Source: Eubacterium sp. | GTDB taxonomy: Bacteria; Bacillota; Clostridia; Oscillospirales; Acutalibacteraceae | NCBI GenBank assembly: GCA_029059925.1 | Contig: JAIDVA010000277.1 | Span: 1 to 13,534, forward strand | Direction of reading: 5' to 3' | DNA: 13,534 nt | Notes under the pieces: model-generated | Database searches by the model: none | What the model was told of the DNA's origin: nothing | What the model saw: the letters and a program-made list of their open reading frames with translations, nothing else | Position numbers and translations under genes: made by a program | In this document: piece by piece, positions 1 to 8,164 of the stretch | How the letters are laid out: every line of letters begins with the position of its first letter | Numbering within the stretch: position 1 is the stretch's first letter

Positions 1-223
1 GTATTACGTCAGCACCAAGCGGCTGTGCAAGCTCATTTGCAAGCTCCTTTGGTGTTTTTGGTGCAGTTTCAAGATGCACACGAATTTTGATAAGCTCACG
101 TGCATCAAGCGTATCATCAATTTGTGTTAAAAGATTATCGCTGATACCCTCCTTGCCAATCTGAATAATCGGCTCAAGACCGTTCGCCTTGGCTCTCCAC
201 TGCGCTCTTTCTTTTGATGTCAT
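1..223 (-). CDS. yhbY: YhbY-family CRM-domain RNA-binding protein, 3' end cut by window edge
   Basis: Reading the minus strand from the ATG at 223 gives 74 residues without a stop before the window ends. The protein begins MTSKERAQWRAKANGLEPII and continues with IGKEGIS at residues 22-28, which is the GKxG RNA-binding loop of the CRM (YhbY) fold, followed by the family's conserved ARELIKIRV segment (41-49). Family members are about 95-100 residues, so roughly 25 C-terminal residues are missing. YhbY proteins associate with pre-50S ribosomal particles and are small stand-alone relatives of plant CRM splicing factors. The start is well supported: GGAG at 235-232 lies 8 nt upstream, and the ATG overlaps the rdgB stop as ATGA, suggesting translational coupling. 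In Firmicutes yhbY commonly precedes nadD, yqeK and rsfS, so those may lie beyond the left edge (inference). Confidence 0.93.
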   Translation of the reverse strand, partial: MTSKERAQWRAKANGLEPIIQIGKEGISDNLLTQIDDTLDARELIKIRVHLETAPKTPKELANELAQPLGADVI

Positions 224-807
224 ATAATTTTCTCCAATTCTTTTGTAAGTAATCTCAGTGCGTTACCTCTGTGACTGATTTTGTCCTTCTCTTCAGCAGT
301 ATATCTGCCGAATGCCTTGCCGTCTACAAGGAATAAAGGATCATAGCCAAAGCCCTCGTGACCGTCACGCTCAAAGCCTATAACACCGTTACATTCACCG
401 CGGACAACAATTTCTTTACCGTCGGGGAAGGTACAGCAGATTGCGCAGACATAATGCGCTGTACGCTTTTCAAGCGGTATTCCGTCAAGCTTTTCAAGAA
501 GTAAATCGTTATTTTTTTCATCATTGCCGTGCTCACCTGCAAAGCGTGCTGAGAAGATACCCGGTGCGCCATCAAGGTAATCAACACAAAGTCCGGAATC
601 ATCAGCAATTGCAGGCATATTGGTTTCCTTACAAGCTGCATGTGCTTTGAGCTTTGCATTATCCTCAAAGGTTTCGCCGTCCTCCTCAACATCCTCAAGC
701 GTAATACCAAGCATTTTGGCTGTTACTACATTGATGCCGAGCGGTGAAAGTATACGCTGCATTTCTGCAAGCTTTTTCATATTATTAGTTGCAAGAATAA
801 AATCCAT
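220..807 (-). CDS. rdgB: XTP/dITP diphosphatase (non-canonical purine NTP pyrophosphatase, RdgB/HAM1 family)
   Basis: This cytosolic enzyme hydrolyses dITP, XTP and ITP to the monophosphate plus pyrophosphate and so keeps deaminated purines out of DNA and RNA. The 195-residue length is normal for the family. Visible family motifs are ATNNMKKLAE at residues 6-15 (nucleotide phosphate binding), ETFEDNAKLKA at 45-55, ADDSGL at 68-73 with the catalytic Asp pair, SARFAG at 86-91, GFGYDPLF at 152-159, and SHRGNAL at 178-184 for purine recognition. The ATG at 807 shares one base with the ftsY stop (TAATG), and GAGG at 818-815 sits 7 nt upstream, inside the end of ftsY. The gene's stop overlaps the yhbY start as ATGA. 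Nothing is broken or missing. In Bacillus subtilis the homologue (ysnA) sits elsewhere, next to rph, so this placement behind ftsY is a lineage arrangement. Confidence 0.97.
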   Translation of the reverse strand: MDFILATNNMKKLAEMQRILSPLGINVVTAKMLGITLEDVEEDGETFEDNAKLKAHAACKETNMPAIADDSGLCVDYLDGAPGIFSARFAGEHGNDEKNNDLLLEKLDGIPLEKRTAHYVCAICCTFPDGKEIVVRGECNGVIGFERDGHEGFGYDPLFLVDGKAFGRYTAEEKDKISHRGNALRLLTKELEKII

Positions 808-1781
808 TATTTTTCCTCATTATTGTCATTCGTAATAAAATCTGTAATATCCTTATCGTCATCAGGTATCTTTGCATCAAACAATGCTGAAGCAAAAGCA
901 TCCGCATCAAACGGCTGTAAATCAGCAATCTGCTCACCCACACCGACAAATTTAACAGGCACATCAAGCTCGTTATTGATAGCAAGAACTACGCCGCCCT
1001 TAGCTGTTCCGTCAAGCTTCGTAAGAACAATACCTGTAATACCTGCAGCCTCTTTAAAGTCCTTCGCCTGATTAACAGCATTCTGACCTGTTGTGGCATC
1101 AAGCACCAAAAGAATTTCCTTGGATGCGTCAGGCAATTCCCTTTCAATCACACGTGAGATTTTGTTAAGCTCATCCATAAGATTTTTCTTGTTATGAAGT
1201 CTGCCGGCAGTATCAATGATGATAACATCACAATTTCTTGCCTTACCAGCCTGAATTGTGTCATAAACAACTGCAGCCGGATCTGCACCCTCGCCATGCT
1301 TGATAAGGTCAACCTCTGCCCTGTCAGCCCACACCTGCAGCTGCTCGATTGCAGCGGCACGGAAGGTATCGGCAGCACCAAGAATAACCTTTCTGTTCTG
1401 CTCCTTAAGACGCAGAGCAAGCTTGCCGATTGTAGTAGTTTTTCCAACACCGTTAACACCAATCATTAAAATAACTGACGGCTTTGAACGCAATCGCAAA
1501 TAACTACCGCCCCATACAACACCGGATACGATATCCTTCATCGTTTCTCTTACCTGCTTAACGTCCTTGATTTTATCATTTTCAATTTTATTTTTCAAAT
1601 CACGGATGATGCGCTGTGCTGTCGGCATACCGACGTCACCCATAATAAGTATTTCCTCAAGCTCATCAAAAAGCTCATCGGTAATCTCCTCATAGGACTC
1701 CATAACCTCATCCATCTGAGCAGGAATACCCTCATCCCTGGTTTTTTTCAAACCCTTTTTAAACATTGAAAAAATGCCCAT
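807..1781 (-). CDS. ftsY: Signal recognition particle receptor FtsY (SRP GTPase)
   Basis: FtsY is the membrane-associated receptor that docks SRP-ribosome complexes at the SecYEG translocon through a composite GTPase active site with Ffh. The 324-residue protein has only a short basic amphipathic N-terminus (MGIFSMFKKGLKK) instead of the long acidic A domain of enterobacteria, which is usual in Firmicutes. An N domain helical bundle spans about residues 20-95. The G domain shows the P-loop GVNGVGKTTT at 108-117, DTFRAAA at 138-144, DTAGR at 190-194, TKLDGTAKGG at 254-263 and the closing GVGEQIADLQPF at 280-291. A 24-residue acidic tail follows. The start is supported by AAAGGAG at 1796-1790, 8 nt from the ATG. 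It lies 38 nt after smc, the conserved smc-ftsY pairing. Its stop overlaps the rdgB start. The usual neighbours ylxM and ffh do not follow. Confidence 0.98.
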   Translation of the reverse strand: MGIFSMFKKGLKKTRDEGIPAQMDEVMESYEEITDELFDELEEILIMGDVGMPTAQRIIRDLKNKIENDKIKDVKQVRETMKDIVSGVVWGGSYLRLRSKPSVILMIGVNGVGKTTTIGKLALRLKEQNRKVILGAADTFRAAAIEQLQVWADRAEVDLIKHGEGADPAAVVYDTIQAGKARNCDVIIIDTAGRLHNKKNLMDELNKISRVIERELPDASKEILLVLDATTGQNAVNQAKDFKEAAGITGIVLTKLDGTAKGGVVLAINNELDVPVKFVGVGEQIADLQPFDADAFASALFDAKIPDDDKDITDFITNDNNEEK

Positions 1782-1819
1782 TTGCTACACTCCTTTACGG
1801 TAATAGTCGATTTTATCAA

Positions 1820-4800
1820 TTATTCTTCAAGTCCCATTTTAGCGGCAAGCTCAGCAGTCTGCAGCTCAATGAGCTTTGATACACCCTTTTCCTGCATGGT
1901 TACACCATAGAGAACATCGGCTTCCTCCATAGTACCGCGTCTGTGGGTAATGGAAATAAACTGTGTTTTATCTGTCATTTTGCGCATATATTTTGCAAAG
2001 CGTTCAACATTGACATCATCAAGCGCCGCCTCAACCTCATCATAAATGCAGAATGGTGCAGGCTGTACCTTAAGAACACTGAACAAAAGCGCCATAGCGG
2101 CAAGTGACTTTTCACCGCCTGAGAAAAGATTGATATTCTGTACTGATTTTCCGGGTGGCTGAATTTTAATTTCAATCGGTGATTCAAGGCAATTATCCGG
2201 ATTTTCGAGTACAATCTCACCCTTACCGCCGCCGAAGAAATCGGCAAAGCTTATCTTAAATTCCTCATTGATTTTATTGAATTTATCAAGGAACTTTTCA
2301 CTCATGGATGCGGTTAAATCCTCAATAATTTTTAAAAGCTCTGATTTTGATTTTTCAACATCGTCAATCTGCTCTTTGAGGAATTCATATCTTTCAGATA
2401 CCTCTTTGTATTCCTCAATCGCACCGACATTGATTGAGCCTAAATGCTTGATTGCGACCTTAATTTCGTGCAGACGCTTTTTCGCATCTGACATATTTTC
2501 AATCTGAATATTGAGTGCTTCCGCCTCACGCTTGGTAAGCTCATACTGCTCAAAGAGCATATCATTAAGCTCATCATATTCCTTGCGCATTGCTATCTTG
2601 CGTTCATCAAGGCGGACAAGCTCTCCCGAAAGCTTTTCTCTCTCCTGTCCTTTATTACGCTCTAAAACTCTCAGTTCGCCCGAACGTTTTTCGCAGGCAT
2701 TACGCTGTTCAATCTGTAATGCGACATTATCATCTGACTCCTTAGCCTTCTGACGAAGTGCCTGCGCCTGTGCATTTACATCTTCAATCTGTTTTAAAAG
2801 AGTACTGTTTCGTTCCTCAATCGCTGCAATTTCCTGCTCGATTGACCTAACTCTGTCAGATTGTGTGCTGCGTCTGATTTCAAGCTCCTCAATTGACAGC
2901 TTAGCAGCCTCTGTATCCTTGGCAAGAGTTACAAGCTCCAGATTAATCTGCTCACTCCTCTGCCTGTATTCCTCTCGCTTTTCAATAATTTCCTGAGCAT
3001 TGCCGGTTGCTTCGGCAAGCTCCTCTTCAGCATCGCTGATTTGCTTTTCAACATCAGCAGACTGCTTTTCACCCTGTGCATTTTCCTTTTCAAAAAATGC
3101 GATTCTTTCCTGTGCATTATTTTTTTCGTCTGCAAGGGAATTCATCCTCGCTTCGCTTGAATCAAGCTTTTCACAAATAAGTCTGTGTTCGCCCTGTGCA
3201 CGGATAAGCGCTTCCTTAGCCTGCTGTAAATCGACCTCGGCACCCTGCAGCTTTGCACCTGCATAGTTTGCCTCCTCAAGTGCTGTTTTGAATTCAGCCT
3301 TAAGTCTCTCAACGTCAGCTTCAATTGATTTAGCCTGTGCATTAAGCTCGTCAATCATATTGCCGCGGGACAGAATACCTGCGCCCTTTGACTGCGAGCC
3401 ACCTGTCATTGAACCGCCCGGATTAATAACCTGACCGTCAAGAGTAACAAGCTTAAAGCGATTGGAATATCTTTTTGCAATACCGATTGCACAGTCCATA
3501 TCCTCAACAATAACAACTCTTCCGAGTAAATTTGAAATAATATCCTTATACTCTGCTTTGCAGTCAACGAGCTCGCTTGCGATTGCAACAAAGCCAAGGT
3601 TATCGTCAAGATTTTTTTCATCAAGATATCTTGGTTTAATATTTGAAATGGGCAGAAATGTTGCTCTGCCTATTCGGTTGTTTTTAAGATAATAAATTGC
3701 ACGCTTTGCATCAGCCTCGTTGGTGGTTACAATATTCTGCATGGCTGCACCGAGTGCAACCTCAACTGCAACGGAATACTCATTATCAACCGTAATCAGC
3801 TGTGAAAGCGGACCGTGAATACCTGAAAGAGCCTTGCTTTGTGCCTGCTTCATAACAGCCTTAACAGCACCTGAAAAGCCCTCCATATTCTTCTCAAGGT
3901 CAGAAAGCATTTTTGCCTTTGACAGCTTTTGAGAAAGCTCAAGATTCGCCTTCTCTAAATCAGCTTTAATTTTATCTGCCTTTTTGGTTTTATTTTCAAG
4001 CTTAAGTCTGAAGCCTGCAAGCGAGTTGTTATTTTCATCGATTCTCTCCTGCAGGAATTTTATATTTTCCTCGCTCTCGCTCTTTTTAGCCCTTGCTATT
4101 TCAAGCTCATTTTTATATTCGGCAATAGCATCGTCAACCACATTCTGACGCGATTTGATTTCATCAATTGATGAAATTGCTTTTGAGCATTTTACCCTGC
4201 AATCGGAAAGCTCAAGCGTAAGTGCAGTGATTTTTTGATTCAGTTCAACAGACAGCTTTGAAAACTTTTCGTTAGAAGAAATGAGATTGTTCATTTCCTG
4301 CGTAACCTTTTCAAGTTCAGTTCTTTTAAGCTGTGATGCTTTTTCATTATCAGCAATGGTTTGCTTTTTTTCTTCAACCTGGGCATCAATTGAAGTGTTT
4401 GTATCATCAGCAAGACCGATATCGTTTTTCAGTCTTTCAATGGTTTCATTATTATGATTAAGCGTTGCACCAAGCACAGATGCGTCTGATTCTCTGCGCA
4501 GTGCCTCCTCCTCATAAGCCTTGGAGCCTATGCGCATCTGCTCAATTTCAGTATTAATTAATGCCGTTTTTTCGAGTATTTCCTCGATTTCATTTTCGAT
4601 ATTTTTAAGCTCTTTTTCGCAAACCTCATATGATGCATTGGTAGCATCTATTTTATGCTCCTGCTCACGAAGGTCATTTGTAAATCGGTTGATTTTATGA
4701 ATCCATACACCGATTTCGAGCGTTTTTTTCTCCTCTGAAAGTTCTAAAAACTGCGCCGCCTTTTCGCTCTGTTTTTTAAGCGGACCTACACGGTTTTCGA

Positions 4801-5392
4801 GCTCGCCTAAAATATCAAGCAGTCTTATGAGATTTTCCTGTGCCTGATCCAGTCTGCGTGTAGCATCTGTTCTCTTATGACGGAAAAGCGAAATACCTGC
4901 TGCTTCTTCAAACAGCTCACGTCTGTCCTCGTTTTTCTGAGAAATAATAGAGTCAATTTTACCCTGACCAACCATGGAATAGCCGTCTGAGCCAAGACCT
5001 GTATCCATAAACAGCTCGTGTATATCTCGGCGGCGGACATTCTCGCCGTCAATTTTATATTCACTTTCACCTGAGCGGTAATAACGTCTTGTAACAGTTA
5101 CAATCTCGCCCTTATCCTTAAGGGCATAATCCGAATTATCAAGTGTAAGCTGAACCTGTGCAAAGCCAAGTGCCTTACGTGAGGATGTACCGCCGAAGAT
5201 AACATCCTCCATTTTTGAGCCGCGAAGTGACTTTGTGCTTGTTTCACCAAGCACCCAGCGCACAGCATCGGAAATATTACTTTTTCCCGAACCGTTAGGT
5301 CCTACAACAGCAGTAATACCTTTGCCGAAATTCAGCTCTGTCCTGTCAGGGAAAGATTTAAAGCCCTGCATTTCAAGTGTTCTTAAAACCAT
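1820..5392 (-). CDS. smc: Chromosome segregation protein SMC
   Basis: SMC is the ATPase core of the bacterial condensin that, with ScpA and ScpB, loads at ParB-parS sites and extrudes DNA loops to organise and separate sister chromosomes. The 1190-residue length is typical. The N-terminal head carries Walker A GPNGSGKSN at 31-39. A long coiled coil runs from about 170 to 505. The hinge lies at about 505-685, with the glycine-rich GGSMTGGSQSKGAG at its end, and the returning coil runs from about 685 to 1020. The C-terminal head has the ABC signature LFSGGEKSLAAM at 1089-1100, Walker B CIYDEVEAALDD ending near 1126, and the His switch ITHRRGTME around 1150. A Tyr precedes the Walker B Asp where Leu is common, which looks like a conservative variation. 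The start has GAGG at 5404-5401, 8 nt upstream, and overlaps the stop of the preceding radical SAM gene by one base (TAATG). No scpA or scpB is in the window. Confidence 0.99.
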   Translation of the reverse strand: MVLRTLEMQGFKSFPDRTELNFGKGITAVVGPNGSGKSNISDAVRWVLGETSTKSLRGSKMEDVIFGGTSSRKALGFAQVQLTLDNSDYALKDKGEIVTVTRRYYRSGESEYKIDGENVRRRDIHELFMDTGLGSDGYSMVGQGKIDSIISQKNEDRRELFEEAAGISLFRHKRTDATRRLDQAQENLIRLLDILGELENRVGPLKKQSEKAAQFLELSEEKKTLEIGVWIHKINRFTNDLREQEHKIDATNASYEVCEKELKNIENEIEEILEKTALINTEIEQMRIGSKAYEEEALRRESDASVLGATLNHNNETIERLKNDIGLADDTNTSIDAQVEEKKQTIADNEKASQLKRTELEKVTQEMNNLISSNEKFSKLSVELNQKITALTLELSDCRVKCSKAISSIDEIKSRQNVVDDAIAEYKNELEIARAKKSESEENIKFLQERIDENNNSLAGFRLKLENKTKKADKIKADLEKANLELSQKLSKAKMLSDLEKNMEGFSGAVKAVMKQAQSKALSGIHGPLSQLITVDNEYSVAVEVALGAAMQNIVTTNEADAKRAIYYLKNNRIGRATFLPISNIKPRYLDEKNLDDNLGFVAIASELVDCKAEYKDIISNLLGRVVIVEDMDCAIGIAKRYSNRFKLVTLDGQVINPGGSMTGGSQSKGAGILSRGNMIDELNAQAKSIEADVERLKAEFKTALEEANYAGAKLQGAEVDLQQAKEALIRAQGEHRLICEKLDSSEARMNSLADEKNNAQERIAFFEKENAQGEKQSADVEKQISDAEEELAEATGNAQEIIEKREEYRQRSEQINLELVTLAKDTEAAKLSIEELEIRRSTQSDRVRSIEQEIAAIEERNSTLLKQIEDVNAQAQALRQKAKESDDNVALQIEQRNACEKRSGELRVLERNKGQEREKLSGELVRLDERKIAMRKEYDELNDMLFEQYELTKREAEALNIQIENMSDAKKRLHEIKVAIKHLGSINVGAIEEYKEVSERYEFLKEQIDDVEKSKSELLKIIEDLTASMSEKFLDKFNKINEEFKISFADFFGGGKGEIVLENPDNCLESPIEIKIQPPGKSVQNINLFSGGEKSLAAMALLFSVLKVQPAPFCIYDEVEAALDDVNVERFAKYMRKMTDKTQFISITHRRGTMEEADVLYGVTMQEKGVSKLIELQTAELAAKMGLEE

Positions 5393-6363
5393 TATTTAAT
5401 CCTCAATTCGTCAACGTCAAGTGCGTTGTCGGTAATAATTTTTATGTTATATCCCCTTTCAATCAGGAGATAGATATTGCTTTTGTTATTGCCCTTAAGC
5501 TTTGAAAGGGAGCGCGGGTTAACATATACCTGATAATCTGCCGGCGGCAGAGCAAGGATTTTGTTAACCATAATATGTGATTTTACAAGCTCACCAAAGC
5601 TGTCGTGAAATCCGCCTGCAAGCATATTATCCTTGATATCCTTGCTTGAATGAAGTCCAAGACGGATAATTTTAATATTCGCCCTTTCAAACATCGGCAC
5701 AAGCTGTGCACAAAGCTCGGCAGAATCATCTGCATTAAGCGGTGAATATTCCTCTTTTAAATATAGCTGGGCAAGATATGTACCCTTTAATACAACTGTG
5801 GGGTAAATTCTGACCGTATCAGGAGCAAGCTCAATTATTTTCTTCGCTGTGTCAATTGCTTTTTGCTGCGTATCCTTATAAAGACCTGTCATCATCTGGA
5901 GCCCGAGTGCAAAACCATATGACTTAATAAGCTTTGAAGCATCAATAACATCCTGTGCCGTATGACCGCGTCTGTTTGCGATAAGAACCTCGTCATCCAT
6001 GCTCTGTGCACCGAGCTCAATACTCGTAACACCATATTTTTTTAGTATTTCGAGAACTTCTGCATCAACACAATCGGGACGGGTCGAAATTCTTATACCC
6101 TTAACCTGTCCGCTTTTAACATAAGGATAAGCCGCGGTTAAAAGTGTCAGCATATAATCCCTGTCAATCGCAGTAAATGAGCCGCCGAAAAAGGCAATCT
6201 CATAATCATATTCTTTTTTCTTCAGTGCTGTCTGAACAGCTTTTTTAACATCTTCTGCATCGGGTAATTTTTCCTGCCCTGTAATGGTTTTCTGATTACA
6301 GAAGGAGCATGCACACGGACAGCCCTGATGCGGTACAAAAATACTTATATTGCCTTTTTTCAT
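5392..6363 (-). CDS. Elp3-like radical SAM protein without acetyltransferase domain, function unassigned
   Basis: The 323-residue protein has the radical SAM 4Fe-4S motif CxxxCxxC at C15, C19 and C22 (GCPCACSFCNQ), the FFGGSFTAID strand-turn at 58-67 typical of Elp3-type and YhcC-type proteins, STRPDC at 93-98, and SIELGAQSMDD at 114-124. The C-terminal part contains RLGLHSS at 234-240 and GGFHDSFGELV at 250-260, matching the region after the radical SAM barrel in Elp3 relatives. Genuine Elp3 is over 500 residues, with a C-terminal GNAT lysine-acetyltransferase domain that supplies acetyl-CoA for wobble-uridine modification; that half is absent here. A tRNA- or RNA-modifying role is a guess by homology only. 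AAGGGA at 6376-6371 lies 7 nt from the ATG. It follows rnc after a 55 nt gap holding a hairpin and overlaps smc by one base. The rnc-radical SAM-smc order is common in Clostridia. Confidence 0.93.
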   Translation of the reverse strand: MKKGNISIFVPHQGCPCACSFCNQKTITGQEKLPDAEDVKKAVQTALKKKEYDYEIAFFGGSFTAIDRDYMLTLLTAAYPYVKSGQVKGIRISTRPDCVDAEVLEILKKYGVTSIELGAQSMDDEVLIANRRGHTAQDVIDASKLIKSYGFALGLQMMTGLYKDTQQKAIDTAKKIIELAPDTVRIYPTVVLKGTYLAQLYLKEEYSPLNADDSAELCAQLVPMFERANIKIIRLGLHSSKDIKDNMLAGGFHDSFGELVKSHIMVNKILALPPADYQVYVNPRSLSKLKGNNKSNIYLLIERGYNIKIITDNALDVDELRIK

Positions 6364-6381
6364 AATTCGTTCCCTTAGTTA

Positions 6382-6412
6382 AAGCTGATTTAATATATTA
6401 TTTAATCAGCTT
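6382..6412 (-). other. AT-rich inverted repeat (hairpin) between rnc and the radical SAM gene
   Basis: The arms aagctgatt (6382-6390) and aatcagctt (6404-6412) are perfect 9-bp complements. One mismatch then four more A-T pairs extend the stem towards a 3 nt loop. In the minus-strand transcript it begins 6 nt after the rnc stop (TAG, 6421-6419). It is followed by UUAACU, not a run of U, so it is a poor intrinsic terminator. It could be a weak attenuator, an mRNA-stability element or an RNase III processing site. The fold is read by eye and no energy was computed. Confidence 0.5.
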
Positions 6413-6418
6413 ATTATG

Positions 6419-7102
6419 CTACTCTTTATCTATCAATCCCATTAAGGTGAGAGCCTCTTTCGCAGCTGCCTGCTCGGCACTCTTTTTGCTCCTACCCTTA
6501 CCTGTTCCGATAACATTTGAATTGAGCCTTACCTCAGCCTCAAATACCTTGTTATGATCGGGACCTGAGGAGCCGACAAAAACATAATTTATGCTCTGAT
6601 CGGGATTTTGCTGGATAACCTCCTGCAAAATTGTTTTATAGTCTTTAAAAGCACTCTTACGGTTATCAAGTGCAGGCTTAAGAAAATGCAAAATGAAATC
6701 CCTTGCAGTCTCAAGACCTCCATCCAGATAGACAGCAGCAATAAGCGACTCGAACGCATCCTCTAAAATAGATGGTCTTTCAGCACCGCCCATATGTGTT
6801 TCGCCCTTGCCGAGGAACAAATAATCACCCAGATGCACCTGCCTTGCAAAGCCCGACAGACTTTCCGTGCAAACAAGGGATGCCTTGAGCCGTGTAAGTT
6901 CACCCTCAGGCATATCGGGATACGTCTCAAACAAATACTGACTGGATACAAGAGACAAAACAGAATCACCTAAAAATTCCATACGCTCATTGCTTTTTAT
7001 TCCGTTGCCTCTCTCATTTGCAAAGGAGGAATGAGTCAGAGCCTCCATAAGATATGACCTGTTATTAAATCTGTAATTAATTCTCTTTTCAAGAGTTTCC
7101 AT
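6419..7102 (-). CDS. rnc: Ribonuclease III
   Basis: RNase III is the Mg-dependent dimeric endonuclease that cuts double-stranded RNA, including the 16S and 23S rRNA precursors, structured mRNAs and antisense duplexes. The 227-residue length is standard. The catalytic domain (about 1-150) contains the signature NERMEFLGDSVL at 38-49, with metal ligands E42 and D46, and the second acidic pair D115 and E118 in LEDAFESLIAAVYLDGG. The dsRNA-binding domain spans about 153-223 and includes the GPDHNKVFEAEV loop-strand (180-191) and the basic GKGRSKKSAEQAAAKEAL helix (201-218). All catalytic residues are present. AAAGGAA at 7117-7111, 8 nt from the ATG, fixes the start. It lies 26 nt behind plsX; acpP, which normally sits between them, is absent. 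The hairpin just after its stop is a candidate substrate. Confidence 0.98.
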   Translation of the reverse strand: METLEKRINYRFNNRSYLMEALTHSSFANERGNGIKSNERMEFLGDSVLSLVSSQYLFETYPDMPEGELTRLKASLVCTESLSGFARQVHLGDYLFLGKGETHMGGAERPSILEDAFESLIAAVYLDGGLETARDFILHFLKPALDNRKSAFKDYKTILQEVIQQNPDQSINYVFVGSSGPDHNKVFEAEVRLNSNVIGTGKGRSKKSAEQAAAKEALTLMGLIDKE

Positions 7103-7128
7103 ATCCGTACTTCCTTTAAGCTGACAAG

Positions 7129-8130
7129 CTACTCGGACTGTGTGTCAGTATCAAGTGCTTTTTCTATTTCTTCTATCAAATTATTCTGTAAAAACCATAC
7201 AGCCTGCTTGACTGCATTTTTAAAGGTACGTGCATCTGCTGAGCCATGAGCCTTAATTACAGGCTTTTTGACACCGAGCAGAACCGCACCGCCGTATTCC
7301 TTATAATCAAACTGCTTTTTCATATCATCGATGCCGCTTTTAACACCGAGATAGGAAAGCTTTGACATTGTATTTTTCATAAATGCCGCCTTAATGCCGT
7401 TCATAAGCACCTTGGCAACACCTTCATAGGTTTTAAGTATAAGATTGCCGGTAAAGCCATCTGCCACGATAACATCAGCATCACCGAACGGAATCTGTCT
7501 CCCCTCAATATTGCCGACAAAATTATATGGTGCATTTTTCATAAGGGCATAAGCCTCTTTTACAAGTGTATTTCCCTTAGTTTCCTCCTCGCCGTTATTG
7601 GCAAGTGCAACCTTAGGCTTGTCATATTTTAAAATATGATGCATATAGAGGCTGCCCATTAATCCGAACTGATAAAGAAATTCAGCTCTGCATTCTGCAT
7701 TTGCACCACAGTCCATAAGTAAAATAGGCTTTTGTGCACTTGGCATAACCGATGCAATTGCAGGACGCTTAACACCCTTAATTCTTTTTGTAATAAAGGT
7801 TGCTCCAATGGTTATCGCACCTGTATTGCCTGCACTGACAAAGGCATCGCCTCTGCCTTCATTAAGCAGCTTAAAGCCAACCGCCATTGATGAGTTTTGC
7901 TTTGCCTTTATAACAGCTCTGGCATCATCGTGCATTGTAATAACATCATCTGTATTTACAATTTCGCAGCGTTTCAGTGTAATGCTGTTATCTGCTACAC
8001 AGCGTTTAATCTGCTTCTCATTACCAACCAATATAACATCTATGCCATATTCGTCCACTGCAAGCATTGCGCCCTTTATAATCTCCAACGGGGCATGATC
8101 TCCGCCCATTGCATCAACAATTATTTTCAT
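7129..8130 (-). CDS. plsX: Phosphate acyltransferase PlsX
   Basis: PlsX converts acyl-ACP and phosphate to acyl-phosphate, which PlsY then uses to acylate glycerol-3-phosphate. It is thus the peripheral membrane enzyme linking fatty acid synthesis to phospholipid synthesis in most Gram-positive bacteria. At 333 residues it is full length. Family motifs are DAMGGDHAP at 6-14, SAGNTGA at 99-105, LLMDCGANAEC at 137-147, NNGEEETKGN at 178-187, ADGFTGN at 223-229 and GAVLLGVKKPVIKAHGSAD at 281-299. The usual neighbours rpmF or fapR upstream and fab/acpP genes downstream are missing; trmFO precedes it by 34 nt and rnc follows. The likely Shine-Dalgarno is AAAAGG at 8146-8141 with a 10 nt spacer, somewhat longer than at neighbouring genes. 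No FapR-type operator is evident in the short upstream gap, so control is probably through the larger operon. Confidence 0.98.
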   Translation of the reverse strand: MKIIVDAMGGDHAPLEIIKGAMLAVDEYGIDVILVGNEKQIKRCVADNSITLKRCEIVNTDDVITMHDDARAVIKAKQNSSMAVGFKLLNEGRGDAFVSAGNTGAITIGATFITKRIKGVKRPAIASVMPSAQKPILLMDCGANAECRAEFLYQFGLMGSLYMHHILKYDKPKVALANNGEEETKGNTLVKEAYALMKNAPYNFVGNIEGRQIPFGDADVIVADGFTGNLILKTYEGVAKVLMNGIKAAFMKNTMSKLSYLGVKSGIDDMKKQFDYKEYGGAVLLGVKKPVIKAHGSADARTFKNAVKQAVWFLQNNLIEEIEKALDTDTQSE

Positions 8131-8164
8131 ATTCTCACGACCTTTTCACTGATTATCTGATAAA

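Noticed and set aside
6364..6440. Promoter for the radical SAM-smc-ftsY part, from a TTGATA sequence at the end of rnc
   Set aside because: No -10-like hexamer lies at the required 16-18 nt spacing; the nearby CATAAT is about 12 nt away and TATATT about 33 nt away.
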